Positions 41,046 through 48,515 of a stretch of 48,515 nucleotides of DNA are shown in pieces; position 1 is the first letter of the stretch; each line of letters opens with the position of its first letter. The notes beneath the pieces were generated by a model, which saw only the letters and a list, made by a program, of their open reading frames with translations, had not been told where the DNA came from and ran no database searches. The stretch comes from Ruminococcus sp. (lineage in GTDB: Bacteria; Bacillota; Clostridia; Oscillospirales; Ruminococcaceae), in contig JAFXXU010000019.1 of NCBI GenBank assembly GCA_017542125.1, forward strand, positions 1 through 48,515. The letters run 5' to 3'. Both the position numbers and the translations under genes were made by a program.

Positions 41046-42200
41046 TCAGTACATCCTGTATCTTCCGCTGAGAGCCAGGAAAGCGAACAGGTAGAGACAG
41101 TTGTCGTAATACCGCCTGTCGCCCTTTCGCATGGGCTCGTTCCATAAGCGCTCGACCCACTGGGCGGCAAGCGCCTTTTCGGGTTCGGGGCTTTCAAGAG
41201 AGAGGGGACCCTCTACGGCAAGAGATGCCTGGGCAGTAGTGGCCAGAATGGCAACGGGGTGCAAAGCGGGCTGACCCGTCCTCTCGCCCTTGACGGTGTA
41301 GGTAACAAAGGGATCGGCGGCATTCACCACTCCGAGGGTATATTGAAGCCTGCCGGCAGCGGCGGTCTGGCCAATGTCCTTGTGACACCACTCATAGTCA
41401 AGACCGATATTGGCAGCGGTGCGGTAGGCATCGCTGTAGAACTGATCGTGGCGGTCGGTAGTCCAGGTCAGGGGTCTGGACATTGGCGAGCCGTCAAACT
41501 CGCCATACTCGGGGTTCATACCTGTAACAGGGTCGCAGGCCTTGATCAGATATTCCCTGCTGGCCTGAGCTGCCTCTGCGAAGAAAGCTCTGTCCTCCTC
41601 ATAGGCATAGCGGGCAAAGAGCTCATAGAAATGGGGCAGGTGATAGGATGGGTCGCTGTGGTCGCTTCCGGGAACGAAGAGGATCAGCTTGTTTTCCCTG
41701 TTCCACATTGGGGCGCCCTTTCTGCCGTTCTCGCCTTTATGGAGGCAGGCGCGGAGTATCTCCCTTGCCTCGTGAGAATAGTTGAAGATGCCCTCGCCGT
41801 CCCCCCAGCGGGATGAGGCAAAGAAGAGCGCCATTGCATAGAATTCCTCGCCGTCGGGGGCGGGGCCGTAGGAGTTCTTCTCGCCGTTTGTCTTACAGGA
41901 CCAGGCAAAGTAGCCCTCGTTATCCCCCTCGGACATATACATATAGGTCTTTGACCATTTCCAGAGGCGGTCGAATTCCTCCTTCATATCAAGCTGGACG
42001 CACATCATCATCCCGTAGGACATTCCCTCGGTGCGGGCATCGTGATTGCCGGTATCCTCGATGTAAGCCATATCATCCCCTACGGGGTGATAGACCTTGT
42101 CCTCTCCGAAGAAGAACTCGTCCACGATCTCACTGAGCCTTTTTTCGATCTGCTCCTCTGTCTTACCCAGCTCGGCAAAGACATTTCTGTACTGCTTCAT
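41046..42200 (-). CDS. GH8 reducing-end xylose-releasing exo-oligoxylanase
   Basis: The 384-residue (alpha/alpha)6-barrel enzyme belongs to GH8. The general acid Glu lies in DARTEGMSYGMMM and the base Asp in FYSDAYRTAANIGLDY. The absence of a signal peptide and the size point to the Rex type (EC 3.2.1.156), which removes xylose from the reducing end of xylo-oligosaccharides, rather than a secreted endoglucanase. AAGGAGGAAG precedes the ATG. It is the last gene of the uxuA operon, linking xylo-oligomer trimming with release and use of glucuronate side groups. Confidence 0.88.
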   Translation of the reverse strand: MKQYRNVFAELGKTEEQIEKRLSEIVDEFFFGEDKVYHPVGDDMAYIEDTGNHDARTEGMSYGMMMCVQLDMKEEFDRLWKWSKTYMYMSEGDNEGYFAWSCKTNGEKNSYGPAPDGEEFYAMALFFASSRWGDGEGIFNYSHEAREILRACLHKGENGRKGAPMWNRENKLILFVPGSDHSDPSYHLPHFYELFARYAYEEDRAFFAEAAQASREYLIKACDPVTGMNPEYGEFDGSPMSRPLTWTTDRHDQFYSDAYRTAANIGLDYEWCHKDIGQTAAAGRLQYTLGVVNAADPFVTYTVKGERTGQPALHPVAILATTAQASLAVEGPLSLESPEPEKALAAQWVERLWNEPMRKGDRRYYDNCLYLFAFLALSGRYRMY

Positions 42201-42221
42201 TTTACTCTTCCTCCTTACTGT

Positions 42222-43841
42222 TTACTTCAAAAGCGCCTCCTTCAGGGTGTTCCTTACTGCACCCTCGGACGCTGTGAGCTTCTCAAAATAAGAGAGTATC
42301 TTTTCCGAAAGCCCGGCCGAGACTAGGTCGGTGCCGAAGAGCTCGCTGTTTGAGAGCACGGCGAGAAGGGCTTCTCTGTCACTGTCGGTATAGGGCTCCG
42401 AACCCTTGAACCAGCCGGAGCGGATGGTCTTTTGCAGCTGGGGGATCATTGGATCGGGGGAGAGCTCCATAGCTTTGCCCTCGTCGTCAAGAGCCATAAG
42501 ATAACGCAGCCAGGCGGCGATCACCAAGGGGATGAGCTCCAGACTTCCCGCCCCGCCCTTTGCAGCATATGCCTTGACCGTCCCGCCGAAGCGGATGGGT
42601 ATCTTCTGGGAGGTATCGCAGGCGATGCGCTGGGGAGTATCCGGCAGAGCTGCGTTGGGCAGGCGCTCGGTGAGGACTTCCTTCAAGAAATCCTCCGGGC
42701 GGATGATGCCGGGATCGACCACAACAGGCAGGCCCTCCTTACAGCCAAGGCGGTACACCAGCTCTTTAAGGTCGGGGTCATTCATCTCGTCGGAGATCTT
42801 CTTATATCCGAGCAGGCAGCCGAAAACTGCAAGTGCTGTATGGAGAGGGTTCAGGCAGGTCATTACCTTCATCTTCTCGGTCTTGCCCACGGTCTCACGG
42901 TCGGTGAGGTATACTCCCGCTTCATCAAGGGGCGGTCTGCCGTTGGGGAAGCTGTCCTCGATGACTAGATACTGGGGCAGCTCGGCATTCACAAAGGGTG
43001 CCAGGAACGTCCCGCGCTTGGTAATGACTGGCTCCATATCCTCGATGCCCATAGCTTCAAGCTCTTTGCCGATGGCCGGGTCGGGGCGGGGGGTGATCTT
43101 GTCGATCATGCTCCAGGGGAAGGACACGCCCTCGGGGTCATTGATATAGGAAAGGAACTCTCCCCCGATGAAGCCGTTTTTCACCCAGCCCTGGGCGACA
43201 GTTCTTATCCCTTGGCAGAGCTTATCGCCGTTTTGGCTGCAGTTATCCATACTTACCAGCGCCACGGGCATAGCTCCCGCCGTAAAGCGCTCAAGGAGCA
43301 GAGCGCAGACCTTCCCCAGCGCCGAGGACAGCTCGCCCCGGGGGCCGGCGCTGATATCAGCAGCAACAGCCGGGAGCATATCGCCGTTCAGATCGGTGAC
43401 GGCGTAGCCCTTTTCGGTTATGGTGAAGGAGATCATTTTCAGAGAATTGCAGCGGGCAGCGGACTTGAGCCGCTCAAAGCCCTCGCCAACAGCGGCGCAG
43501 GCCTCTGCAACAGAGCCTATGACCCGCAGATATCTGCCGCCGTCAGCTTTGAGTCCTACCAGAAGAGCCAGATCGTCAAAGGGGTCGAATATCTTCTCGA
43601 TGGGCTCTGTATTGAACACGTCAACGGCGATAATGCCGCTCTTCATAAGACCCTTGCCGAGGAGATCGTCCGCAAGGCAGGCGATGTATCCGCGGAAGAT
43701 GTTGCCTGCGCCGAAATGTATCCATTCGGGGGCTGCGGCGGTCTCAAGCTTCATAGCCTCTATATCGTATCCGGGGAGGATGAAGCCCTTATCGAGCCAC
43801 TCCTGCCTGTTGTCGGTTATTCCCATTAAGGTGAGTTTCAC
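42222..43841 (-). CDS. uxuB: Fructuronate reductase (mannitol dehydrogenase family)
   Basis: The 539-residue protein belongs to the long-chain mannitol dehydrogenase family: HFGAGNIFRGYIA is the NAD-binding start, SMDNCSQNGD the catalytic-region signature, and KVMTCLNPLHTALAVFG the substrate-domain motif. In this operon it is best read as UxuB, reducing fructuronate to mannonate. The start is GTG, with AGGAGG 8 nt upstream overlapping the kdgK stop. A tagaturonate reductase role is less likely because no altronate genes are present. Confidence 0.88.
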   Translation of the reverse strand: MKLTLMGITDNRQEWLDKGFILPGYDIEAMKLETAAAPEWIHFGAGNIFRGYIACLADDLLGKGLMKSGIIAVDVFNTEPIEKIFDPFDDLALLVGLKADGGRYLRVIGSVAEACAAVGEGFERLKSAARCNSLKMISFTITEKGYAVTDLNGDMLPAVAADISAGPRGELSSALGKVCALLLERFTAGAMPVALVSMDNCSQNGDKLCQGIRTVAQGWVKNGFIGGEFLSYINDPEGVSFPWSMIDKITPRPDPAIGKELEAMGIEDMEPVITKRGTFLAPFVNAELPQYLVIEDSFPNGRPPLDEAGVYLTDRETVGKTEKMKVMTCLNPLHTALAVFGCLLGYKKISDEMNDPDLKELVYRLGCKEGLPVVVDPGIIRPEDFLKEVLTERLPNAALPDTPQRIACDTSQKIPIRFGGTVKAYAAKGGAGSLELIPLVIAAWLRYLMALDDEGKAMELSPDPMIPQLQKTIRSGWFKGSEPYTDSDREALLAVLSNSELFGTDLVSAGLSEKILSYFEKLTASEGAVRNTLKEALLK

Positions 43842-43852
43842 GGGATTACCTC

Positions 43853-44863
43853 CTATCTTTTTATCTGAGCCGAGCCGCTCTTAACAAGCTGCATCACCTC
43901 ATCGGCGGTGACGACATTCTGATCGCCCTCCACCGTCAGCTTCAGGCAGGAGGCTGCTGCAGCAAAATCCACCGTATCCTGCCGGGACATACCCGAAAGC
44001 GAGGCATAGATCAGCCCTGCGGCAAAGCTGTCACCGCCGCCCACGCGGTCAACGATATCAATTTCGTATTCACGGCTGTATGAGAAGCTGCTGCCGTCGC
44101 AGAGCAGCGCCGCCCACTTGTTTACGTTTGAGGAAACGGTGGTGCGCAGAGTCATTGCTGCCTGCTTGAAGCCGAAGCGGCGGCAGAGCTCTTTGACCGC
44201 GGGCTCGTAGGCGGAGTAGTCGTCCTCGGAGCGAAGCTCGGTATGGATCCCGAAAAGCTCATCCTCCTGACCCCTGCCGCCGATATAGATATCCACATAT
44301 GGGAGCAGCTCGCTCATTACCCTGCCCGCTGTCTCCTTATCCCAGAGCTTTGAGCGGTAGTTTATATCGCAGCTGACAGTGAGGCCAAGCCTCTTGGCTG
44401 CCTTGACGGCTTCAAGGCTTGCTGCGGACAGCTCCTCACCCAGGGCGGGGGTTATGCCCGTCAGGTGGAACCAGGAGGCTCCGGCAAAGAGCTTCTCCCA
44501 ATCGTATTCCGTCCGCTTGGACATGGCAAAGGAAGAACCCGCCCGGTCATAGATGACCTTTGAGGGGCGCTGGGAGGCTCCACGCTCCAGGTAGTAGATG
44601 CCTACCCTGTCCCCGCCCCGGAGGATGCAGGAGGTATCCACTCCCCATCTTCTCAGGGAATTGACCGCCGCCTGACCGATATCGTGATCCGGCAGCTTGC
44701 TGACGAATGCGGCGTCGATGCCGAACTGTGCAAGCGAGACCGCTACATTTGCCTCTCCACCGCCGTAGACGGCTCCGAAGCTGTCAGCCTGCAAAAACCT
44801 GTAATAGCCCTCGGGAGCCAGCCTGAGCATTATCTCTCCGAAGGTAACGACTCTGTTTGACAT
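43853..44863 (-). CDS. kdgK: 2-keto-3-deoxygluconate kinase
   Basis: The 336-residue PfkB-family kinase phosphorylates 2-keto-3-deoxygluconate at C6. It shows VVTFGEIMLRLAP at the start, a glycine-rich GGGEANVAVSLAQFG substrate loop and the catalytic GGGDSFAAGL near the end. A GGGGGA ribosome site precedes the ATG. It lies 14 bp after eda and before uxuB. Context fixes the substrate better than sequence does. Confidence 0.9.
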   Translation of the reverse strand: MSNRVVTFGEIMLRLAPEGYYRFLQADSFGAVYGGGEANVAVSLAQFGIDAAFVSKLPDHDIGQAAVNSLRRWGVDTSCILRGGDRVGIYYLERGASQRPSKVIYDRAGSSFAMSKRTEYDWEKLFAGASWFHLTGITPALGEELSAASLEAVKAAKRLGLTVSCDINYRSKLWDKETAGRVMSELLPYVDIYIGGRGQEDELFGIHTELRSEDDYSAYEPAVKELCRRFGFKQAAMTLRTTVSSNVNKWAALLCDGSSFSYSREYEIDIVDRVGGGDSFAAGLIYASLSGMSRQDTVDFAAAASCLKLTVEGDQNVVTADEVMQLVKSGSAQIKR

Positions 44864-44877
44864 AGACTATCCCCCGA

Positions 44878-45675
44878 TCATAAAGCTGTGAGAATGAAGG
44901 TCTCGGCCTCAAATGAATTACCTTTTGAGGGTGACTCGGTTTCACTGTCAAAGAATCCTGCTCCCCGCCGGCGCATATGGAAGGCCGTTCTTTCGGGGTT
45001 CGAGGAAGCCAGAATGCTCCTGCCCTTTTCATCGAGACCCTTAAAGGTCACTCTGAGCATTATATCCTCAGCCTGACGGGTATGGGCGGCGATCTTATCA
45101 AAATCACCCTTGGCGATAAGCTCCTTGGGCACCATAAAGCTGCCTCCGCAGCAGATGATACGGGGATCGTCAAGGTAAGCTCCGATGTTGGCGGCATTGA
45201 GGCCGCCAGTGGGCATAAACCGGACGTTTGTATAAGGTGCGGCGAGGGCCTTTATCATTTTAAGCCCTCCGAGGGGCTCCGCAGGGAAGAATTTCACCTC
45301 AGTGAGACCCAGGGACAGTGCCGCTTCTATATCGGAGGCGTTGGCGCAGCCGGGGATCATCGGTACTCCCCTGCTGATAACGTGCTTCACCACCTCGGGG
45401 TTCAGGCCGGGGCTGACAATGAATTTTGCTCCCGCTTCGACAGCGGCATCCGCCTGCTCACAGGTGAGGACGGTACCCGCACCTACTGCGAGGTCGGGGA
45501 AGCTCTTGCTGATAGCTGCAATAGCGTCCTTGGCGGCGGGAGTTCTGAAGGTTATCTCCGCAGCGGGAAGGCCTCCTTTGATAAGCGCCTCCGCGAGGGG
45601 GACTGCGTCCTTAGCGTCATCTATCACCACAACGGGAACTATGCCCGTAAGCTCAAACTGTTTGATTATGCTCAT
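44878..45675 (-). CDS. eda: KDPG aldolase with a C-terminal extension
   Basis: The 265-residue protein cleaves 2-keto-3-deoxy-6-phosphogluconate to pyruvate and glyceraldehyde-3-phosphate. The class I aldolase core (about residues 1-208) shows AEITFRTPAA, VGAGTVLT, VSPGLN, KFFPAEPLGG with the Schiff-base Lys, and MPTGGLN. An extra tail of about 50 residues (GRSILASSNPERTAFHMRRR onward) resembles half of a glyoxalase/VOC-like domain seen fused to some clostridial homologues. ATG 45673-45675 with AAGGAGG overlaps the uxaC stop (ATGA); the longer frame to 45726 is not used. Confidence 0.9.
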   Translation of the reverse strand: MSIIKQFELTGIVPVVVIDDAKDAVPLAEALIKGGLPAAEITFRTPAAKDAIAAISKSFPDLAVGAGTVLTCEQADAAVEAGAKFIVSPGLNPEVVKHVISRGVPMIPGCANASDIEAALSLGLTEVKFFPAEPLGGLKMIKALAAPYTNVRFMPTGGLNAANIGAYLDDPRIICCGGSFMVPKELIAKGDFDKIAAHTRQAEDIMLRVTFKGLDEKGRSILASSNPERTAFHMRRRGAGFFDSETESPSKGNSFEAETFILTAL

Positions 45676-47090
45676 AAATCCTCCTTGCTGCCGAGAGAGA
45701 AGAAGCTCTCGGCATTGTAATAGCATACATCGGCGACCAGCTGACCCAACAGCTGCTCGTCCCAGACCAGCTCACCGTCGGCGCAGAGCCTGCCGATAAA
45801 GGCGCAGAGAATACGCCTGAAATACTCGTGCCTTGTATAGGAAAGCATACACCGGGAATCGGTGAGCATACCTATAAACGTCCCGAGGACGCCCTGCTCG
45901 CACATAGAGCGCAGGTGATCTCTCATCCCGCCGAGATTGTCGTTGAACCACCAGGCAGCGCCGTGCTGAACCTTGCCCTTTACGCCCTCCTGAGAGAAGC
46001 AGCGGGCAAGGACATCGAGAGGCGTATTCATTGATGGGTCGAGGCTGTAAAGGACGGTCTTCGGCAGTTCGCCGGTCTTGTCAAGCTCGTCCAGGAAGCA
46101 GGCAAGGGTCTCAATAGGGGCATTGCTGTGGATGCGGTCAAAGCCAGTGTCCTTGCCCACAAGGGCGAACATCCTGCTGTTTGAGTTGCGGACAACTCCG
46201 AAATGCAGCTGCATCACCCAACCGAGCCTTGCGTACTCTCTGCCGAGAAAAAGCATTATGCTGGTCATAAAGCCCAGGCGCTCATCCTCGGAGATGCTTT
46301 CGCCTGACAGAGCTTTTTTGAGTATCGCATCCGCTTTGCTGTCGGAGATAAGTGTGCAGGGGAAATAGGCTGCGCTCTGATCGCTGCTGCGGCAGCCGAG
46401 GGAGTTGAAATGCTCCATTCTCCCGGTAAGAACGGCTTTGAGGGAGTCGAGGTCGGTTATCTCTCTTCCCCCTGCCTTGCCGAGCCTTTCGATATATGCG
46501 GGGAAGCTCTCCCCTCCGATAAGGAGCAGCTGGTCGGGGCGGAATGTGGGTATCACCCTGCACCCGAGGGAGCTGTCCGCGGCGAGGAGCTTATGGTATT
46601 CAAGGCTGTCGCAGGGGTCATCGGTGGTGCCGATGACCTTTACCTTAGAGCTCTTGATTATGCTTCTCGGTTTAAGGCTCTGGCCCTTGAGGGCTTCATT
46701 GCAGATATCGTATATCCTGTCGGCATTACTCTCGTTCACAGGGAGGGTGCAGCCGAAATACCTTTGCAGCTCTAAGTGGCTCCAATGATAGAGGGGGCTG
46801 CCCACCGCCTGAGAAAGGGTCCTGCACCAGGCTCTGAACTTCTCCTTGGGGTCGGCGGAGCCGGTTATGAGCTCCTCGGGGTAACCCATCTGCCTCATAG
46901 CGCGCCATTTGTAATGGTCGCCCCCCAGCCATAGAGCGGTGATGCTCTCATAGTTCTTATTCTCGTATATCTCCCGCGGGTCGATGTGGCAATGGTAGTC
47001 GATTATGGGGAGGCCCTCGGCATAGGTATGGAAGAGGGTCTTGGCCTCATCGGTGTCCAGCAGGAAATCTGCATCCATAAAGGGTTTCAT
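45672..47090 (-). CDS. uxaC: Glucuronate isomerase
   Basis: The 472-residue enzyme isomerises glucuronate to fructuronate. It belongs to the amidohydrolase-like uronate isomerase family, with the metal-binding IIDYHCHIDPREI near the N-terminus, WVMQLHFGVVRN (about residue 290) and KVQHGAAWWFND. ATG 47088-47090 is preferred over GTG/ATG further up because it starts 4 nt after the uxuA stop, with GGTGAG just upstream. It is second in the operon. Confidence 0.94.
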   Translation of the reverse strand: MKPFMDADFLLDTDEAKTLFHTYAEGLPIIDYHCHIDPREIYENKNYESITALWLGGDHYKWRAMRQMGYPEELITGSADPKEKFRAWCRTLSQAVGSPLYHWSHLELQRYFGCTLPVNESNADRIYDICNEALKGQSLKPRSIIKSSKVKVIGTTDDPCDSLEYHKLLAADSSLGCRVIPTFRPDQLLLIGGESFPAYIERLGKAGGREITDLDSLKAVLTGRMEHFNSLGCRSSDQSAAYFPCTLISDSKADAILKKALSGESISEDERLGFMTSIMLFLGREYARLGWVMQLHFGVVRNSNSRMFALVGKDTGFDRIHSNAPIETLACFLDELDKTGELPKTVLYSLDPSMNTPLDVLARCFSQEGVKGKVQHGAAWWFNDNLGGMRDHLRSMCEQGVLGTFIGMLTDSRCMLSYTRHEYFRRILCAFIGRLCADGELVWDEQLLGQLVADVCYYNAESFFSLGSKEDL

Positions 47091-47094
47091 ATTC

Positions 47095-48162
47095 TCACCT
47101 TCCCGAAAGTTTGTCAAGCATATCCCAGGCTCCCAGGATATACATTATACCCAGGGCTCTGTCGTAGAGGCCGTAGCCGGGGCGGCATTTTTCATCCCAG
47201 ATATGCCTGCCGTGGTCTGGACGGATATAGCCCTCAAAGCCGCCGTCGTGGTATGCCCTGATGATATCAAGGATACCCACATCACCGTCGCAGTCGCGGT
47301 GAGAGGTCTCGGAGAAATCCCCGTTATCGAAATGCTTGACGTTTCTGATATGAGCGAATGCAATGCGGCCGCAATGCTTTCTGACGATCTCCGCCACGTT
47401 GTTACCGGGGTTAGAGCCCAGGGAGCCGGAGCAGAGGGTCAGGCAGTTATAGGGATCATCCACCATAGAGAGGAATCTGTCCACAGCCGCCGCGTCAACG
47501 AGCAGCCTGGGAAGCCCGAAGATATCCCAGGGGGGGTCATCCGGGTGGATAGCCATTTTGATGCCGCACTCGTGACAGGTGGGCATAAGGGCTTCAAGGA
47601 AGTATTTCAGATTATCCCAAAGGGCTTCCTTATCCACGTTCTTGTATAGCTCAAAGAGGCGGTTAAGGTCAGCCAGCCTTTCGGGCTCCCAGCCGGGCAT
47701 GGTGTAGCCCTTGGTCTCTGAGAGGATATACTCGGCCATTTCCGAGGGATCCTGTTTTATCTTGCTCTTTTCGTAGTAGAGGGCAGTGGAACCGTCGGGC
47801 AGGGGGTGGAAAAGGTCTGTTCTCGTCCAGTCAAAGACGGGCATAAAGTTATAGCAAACCACCTTTACCCCGAACTCGCTGAGGTTGCGGAGCGTCTGCT
47901 TATAGTTCTCGATATAGAGGTCGCGGTCAGCTCCGGCGGTCTTGATATCGTCGTGGACGTTCACCGACTCCACCACCGACATCCCGAAGCCGTAGCGATC
48001 AAGCTCGTCCTTGACGGCCTGTATCTCATCCTTTTCCCAGACCTCGCCGGGCTGCTTGTGGTGAAGCGCCCAGACTATTTCTTCAACGCCTGGTATCTGA
48101 CGGATCTGCGAGAGCGTGATGCTGTCGTTTCCCGTCCCGTACCAGCGGAATGACATTTTCAT
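47095..48162 (-). CDS. uxuA: Mannonate dehydratase
   Basis: The 355-residue TIM-barrel enzyme dehydrates mannonate to 2-keto-3-deoxygluconate. Typical segments are FRWYGTGND at the start, VCYNFMPVFDWTRTD (about residues 100-114), MAIHPDDPPWDIFGLPR (metal-site His) and HDGGFEGYIRPDHGR near the end. GGGAGGAA lies 8 nt before ATG. It is the first gene of the operon uxuA-uxaC-eda-kdgK-uxuB-GH8 and has a vegetative promoter upstream. Confidence 0.95.
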   Translation of the reverse strand: MKMSFRWYGTGNDSITLSQIRQIPGVEEIVWALHHKQPGEVWEKDEIQAVKDELDRYGFGMSVVESVNVHDDIKTAGADRDLYIENYKQTLRNLSEFGVKVVCYNFMPVFDWTRTDLFHPLPDGSTALYYEKSKIKQDPSEMAEYILSETKGYTMPGWEPERLADLNRLFELYKNVDKEALWDNLKYFLEALMPTCHECGIKMAIHPDDPPWDIFGLPRLLVDAAAVDRFLSMVDDPYNCLTLCSGSLGSNPGNNVAEIVRKHCGRIAFAHIRNVKHFDNGDFSETSHRDCDGDVGILDIIRAYHDGGFEGYIRPDHGRHIWDEKCRPGYGLYDRALGIMYILGAWDMLDKLSGR

Positions 48163-48240
48163 ATATGACGTTCCTCCCTGTTCATATTTTTATATTCCAT
48201 CACAGGCCTGCATACCGAAATATACATTGCCTCAATTATG

Positions 48241-48269
48241 ATTATATCACAAAGCTCAGTTTATTTCAA
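48241..48269 (-). promoter_or_regulatory. Sigma-A promoter of the uxuA operon
   Basis: On the minus strand TTGAAA (48264-48269), 17 bp, TATAAT (48241-48246). Downstream, TGTATA and TATGCA six bases apart form an imperfect dyad around 48205-48225 that might bind a GntR-type uronate regulator. The dyad is only suggestive. Confidence 0.7.
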
Positions 48270-48346
48270 GCAGGGAGAGCTAATATCGCAACATTTGCTG
48301 CACTTTTCGCTTATCCGCAATAATTGCCCGTGGGCAGACAGCAAAT

Positions 48347-48373
48347 AAGCGCCCGGAGCCTGTCCGGACGCTT
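48347..48373. terminator. Hairpin at the edge of the right repeat
   Basis: AAGCG-C-CCGGA (48347-48357) pairs with TCCGG-A-CGCTT (48363-48373). No strong T-run follows on either strand, so it may be a weak terminator or part of the repeat flank. Confidence 0.4.
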
Positions 48374-48374
48374 A

Positions 48375-48514
48375 AGGCAATACCGCACAACCCCTGTGCG
48401 TCAGATACGCAGTCAATTTTTCCGTCAGAGTGCATAAATTCGACGCAGGCGGGCTAGCGCCCGGCAAGGAGAATTTGTGTGCTATGACGGAAAAAGTGCA
48501 AGCAGATGACGTGC
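48375..48514 (-). repeat. Structured ~140-bp dispersed repeat, right copy (inverted)
   Basis: This is the reverse complement of 1-140 with scattered substitutions. Relative to the left copy, the large hairpin gains a C-G pair where the left copy has a C/A mismatch, and the last pair of the inner AAATTT stem changes from T-A to C-G on both sides, so structure is kept. The right end of the window coincides with the repeat edge, as on the left. Confidence 0.75.
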
Positions 48515-48515
48515 A

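Overview
The window reads as a chromosomal contig of an anaerobic, fibre-degrading, spore-forming Firmicute close to Ruminococcus (Oscillospiraceae/Ruminococcaceae). This is inferred from gene content: GH94 cellobiose phosphorylase, intracellular GH39 and GH8 xylan-oligosaccharide enzymes, a complete glucuronate operon, pyruvate formate-lyase, DUF4317/DUF378 proteins, strong AGGAGG-type ribosome sites and TTGACA-N17-TATAAT promoters. Both ends are the same ~140-bp structured repeat in opposite orientation, so the contig probably stops where a dispersed repeat broke the assembly.

Layout. 1-1.76 kb: dipicolinate synthase genes spoVFA-spoVFB behind a textbook sigma-K promoter. 1.8-5.9 kb: MarR repressor and a heterodimeric ABC exporter. 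6.0-7.2 kb: a stand-alone reverse transcriptase of a type I cannot classify. 7.2-11.1 kb: GH39 beta-xylosidase and a membrane-anchored protein built of about 27 cell-wall-binding repeats. 11.2-13.5 kb: pyridoxal kinase, trmL, degV. 13.65-19.38 kb: sporulation sigma factor sigK, split by an approximately 5.03-kb excisable element. 19.4-26.3 kb: housekeeping genes (DUF1653, ybaK, DUF4317, radA, a class B PBP, an iron-sulfur flavoprotein, guaB). 26.5-31.3 kb: an NlpC/P60 wall hydrolase with WalR-like boxes, and an ECF sigma/large membrane receptor pair. 31.5-34.2 kb: pyruvate formate-lyase split over three reading frames. 34.4-35.35 kb: DUF378 and an intergenic region rich in predicted RNA structure. 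35.3-41 kb: cellobiose phosphorylase operon and a surface protein. 41-48.2 kb: the operon uxuA-uxaC-eda-kdgK-uxuB-GH8.

The most exciting object is the sigK intervening (skin-like) element. The 5' part of sigK (13652-13983) and the 3' part (19018-19375) lie on the same strand. Between them are a serine recombinase next to the right junction and, on the other strand, a two-gene c-di-GMP cassette: a four-PAS diguanylate cyclase (GGDEF) and an EAL phosphodiesterase. The inner ends carry perfect 14-bp inverted repeats. Joining at the shared A-tract restores an uninterrupted 229-residue pro-SigK. In this model excision in the mother cell would switch on sigma-K, feed the spoVFAB sigma-K promoter at 1.75 kb, and delete the c-di-GMP genes from that cell.

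Metabolically the window covers the inside of the cell: xylo-oligosaccharides are cut by GH39 and GH8, glucuronate runs through UxaC, UxuB, UxuA, KdgK and Eda to pyruvate and glyceraldehyde-3-phosphate, cellobiose is phosphorolysed, and pyruvate goes to formate and acetyl-CoA through PFL. No transporter for these sugars, no tRNA, rRNA or CRISPR array was found.
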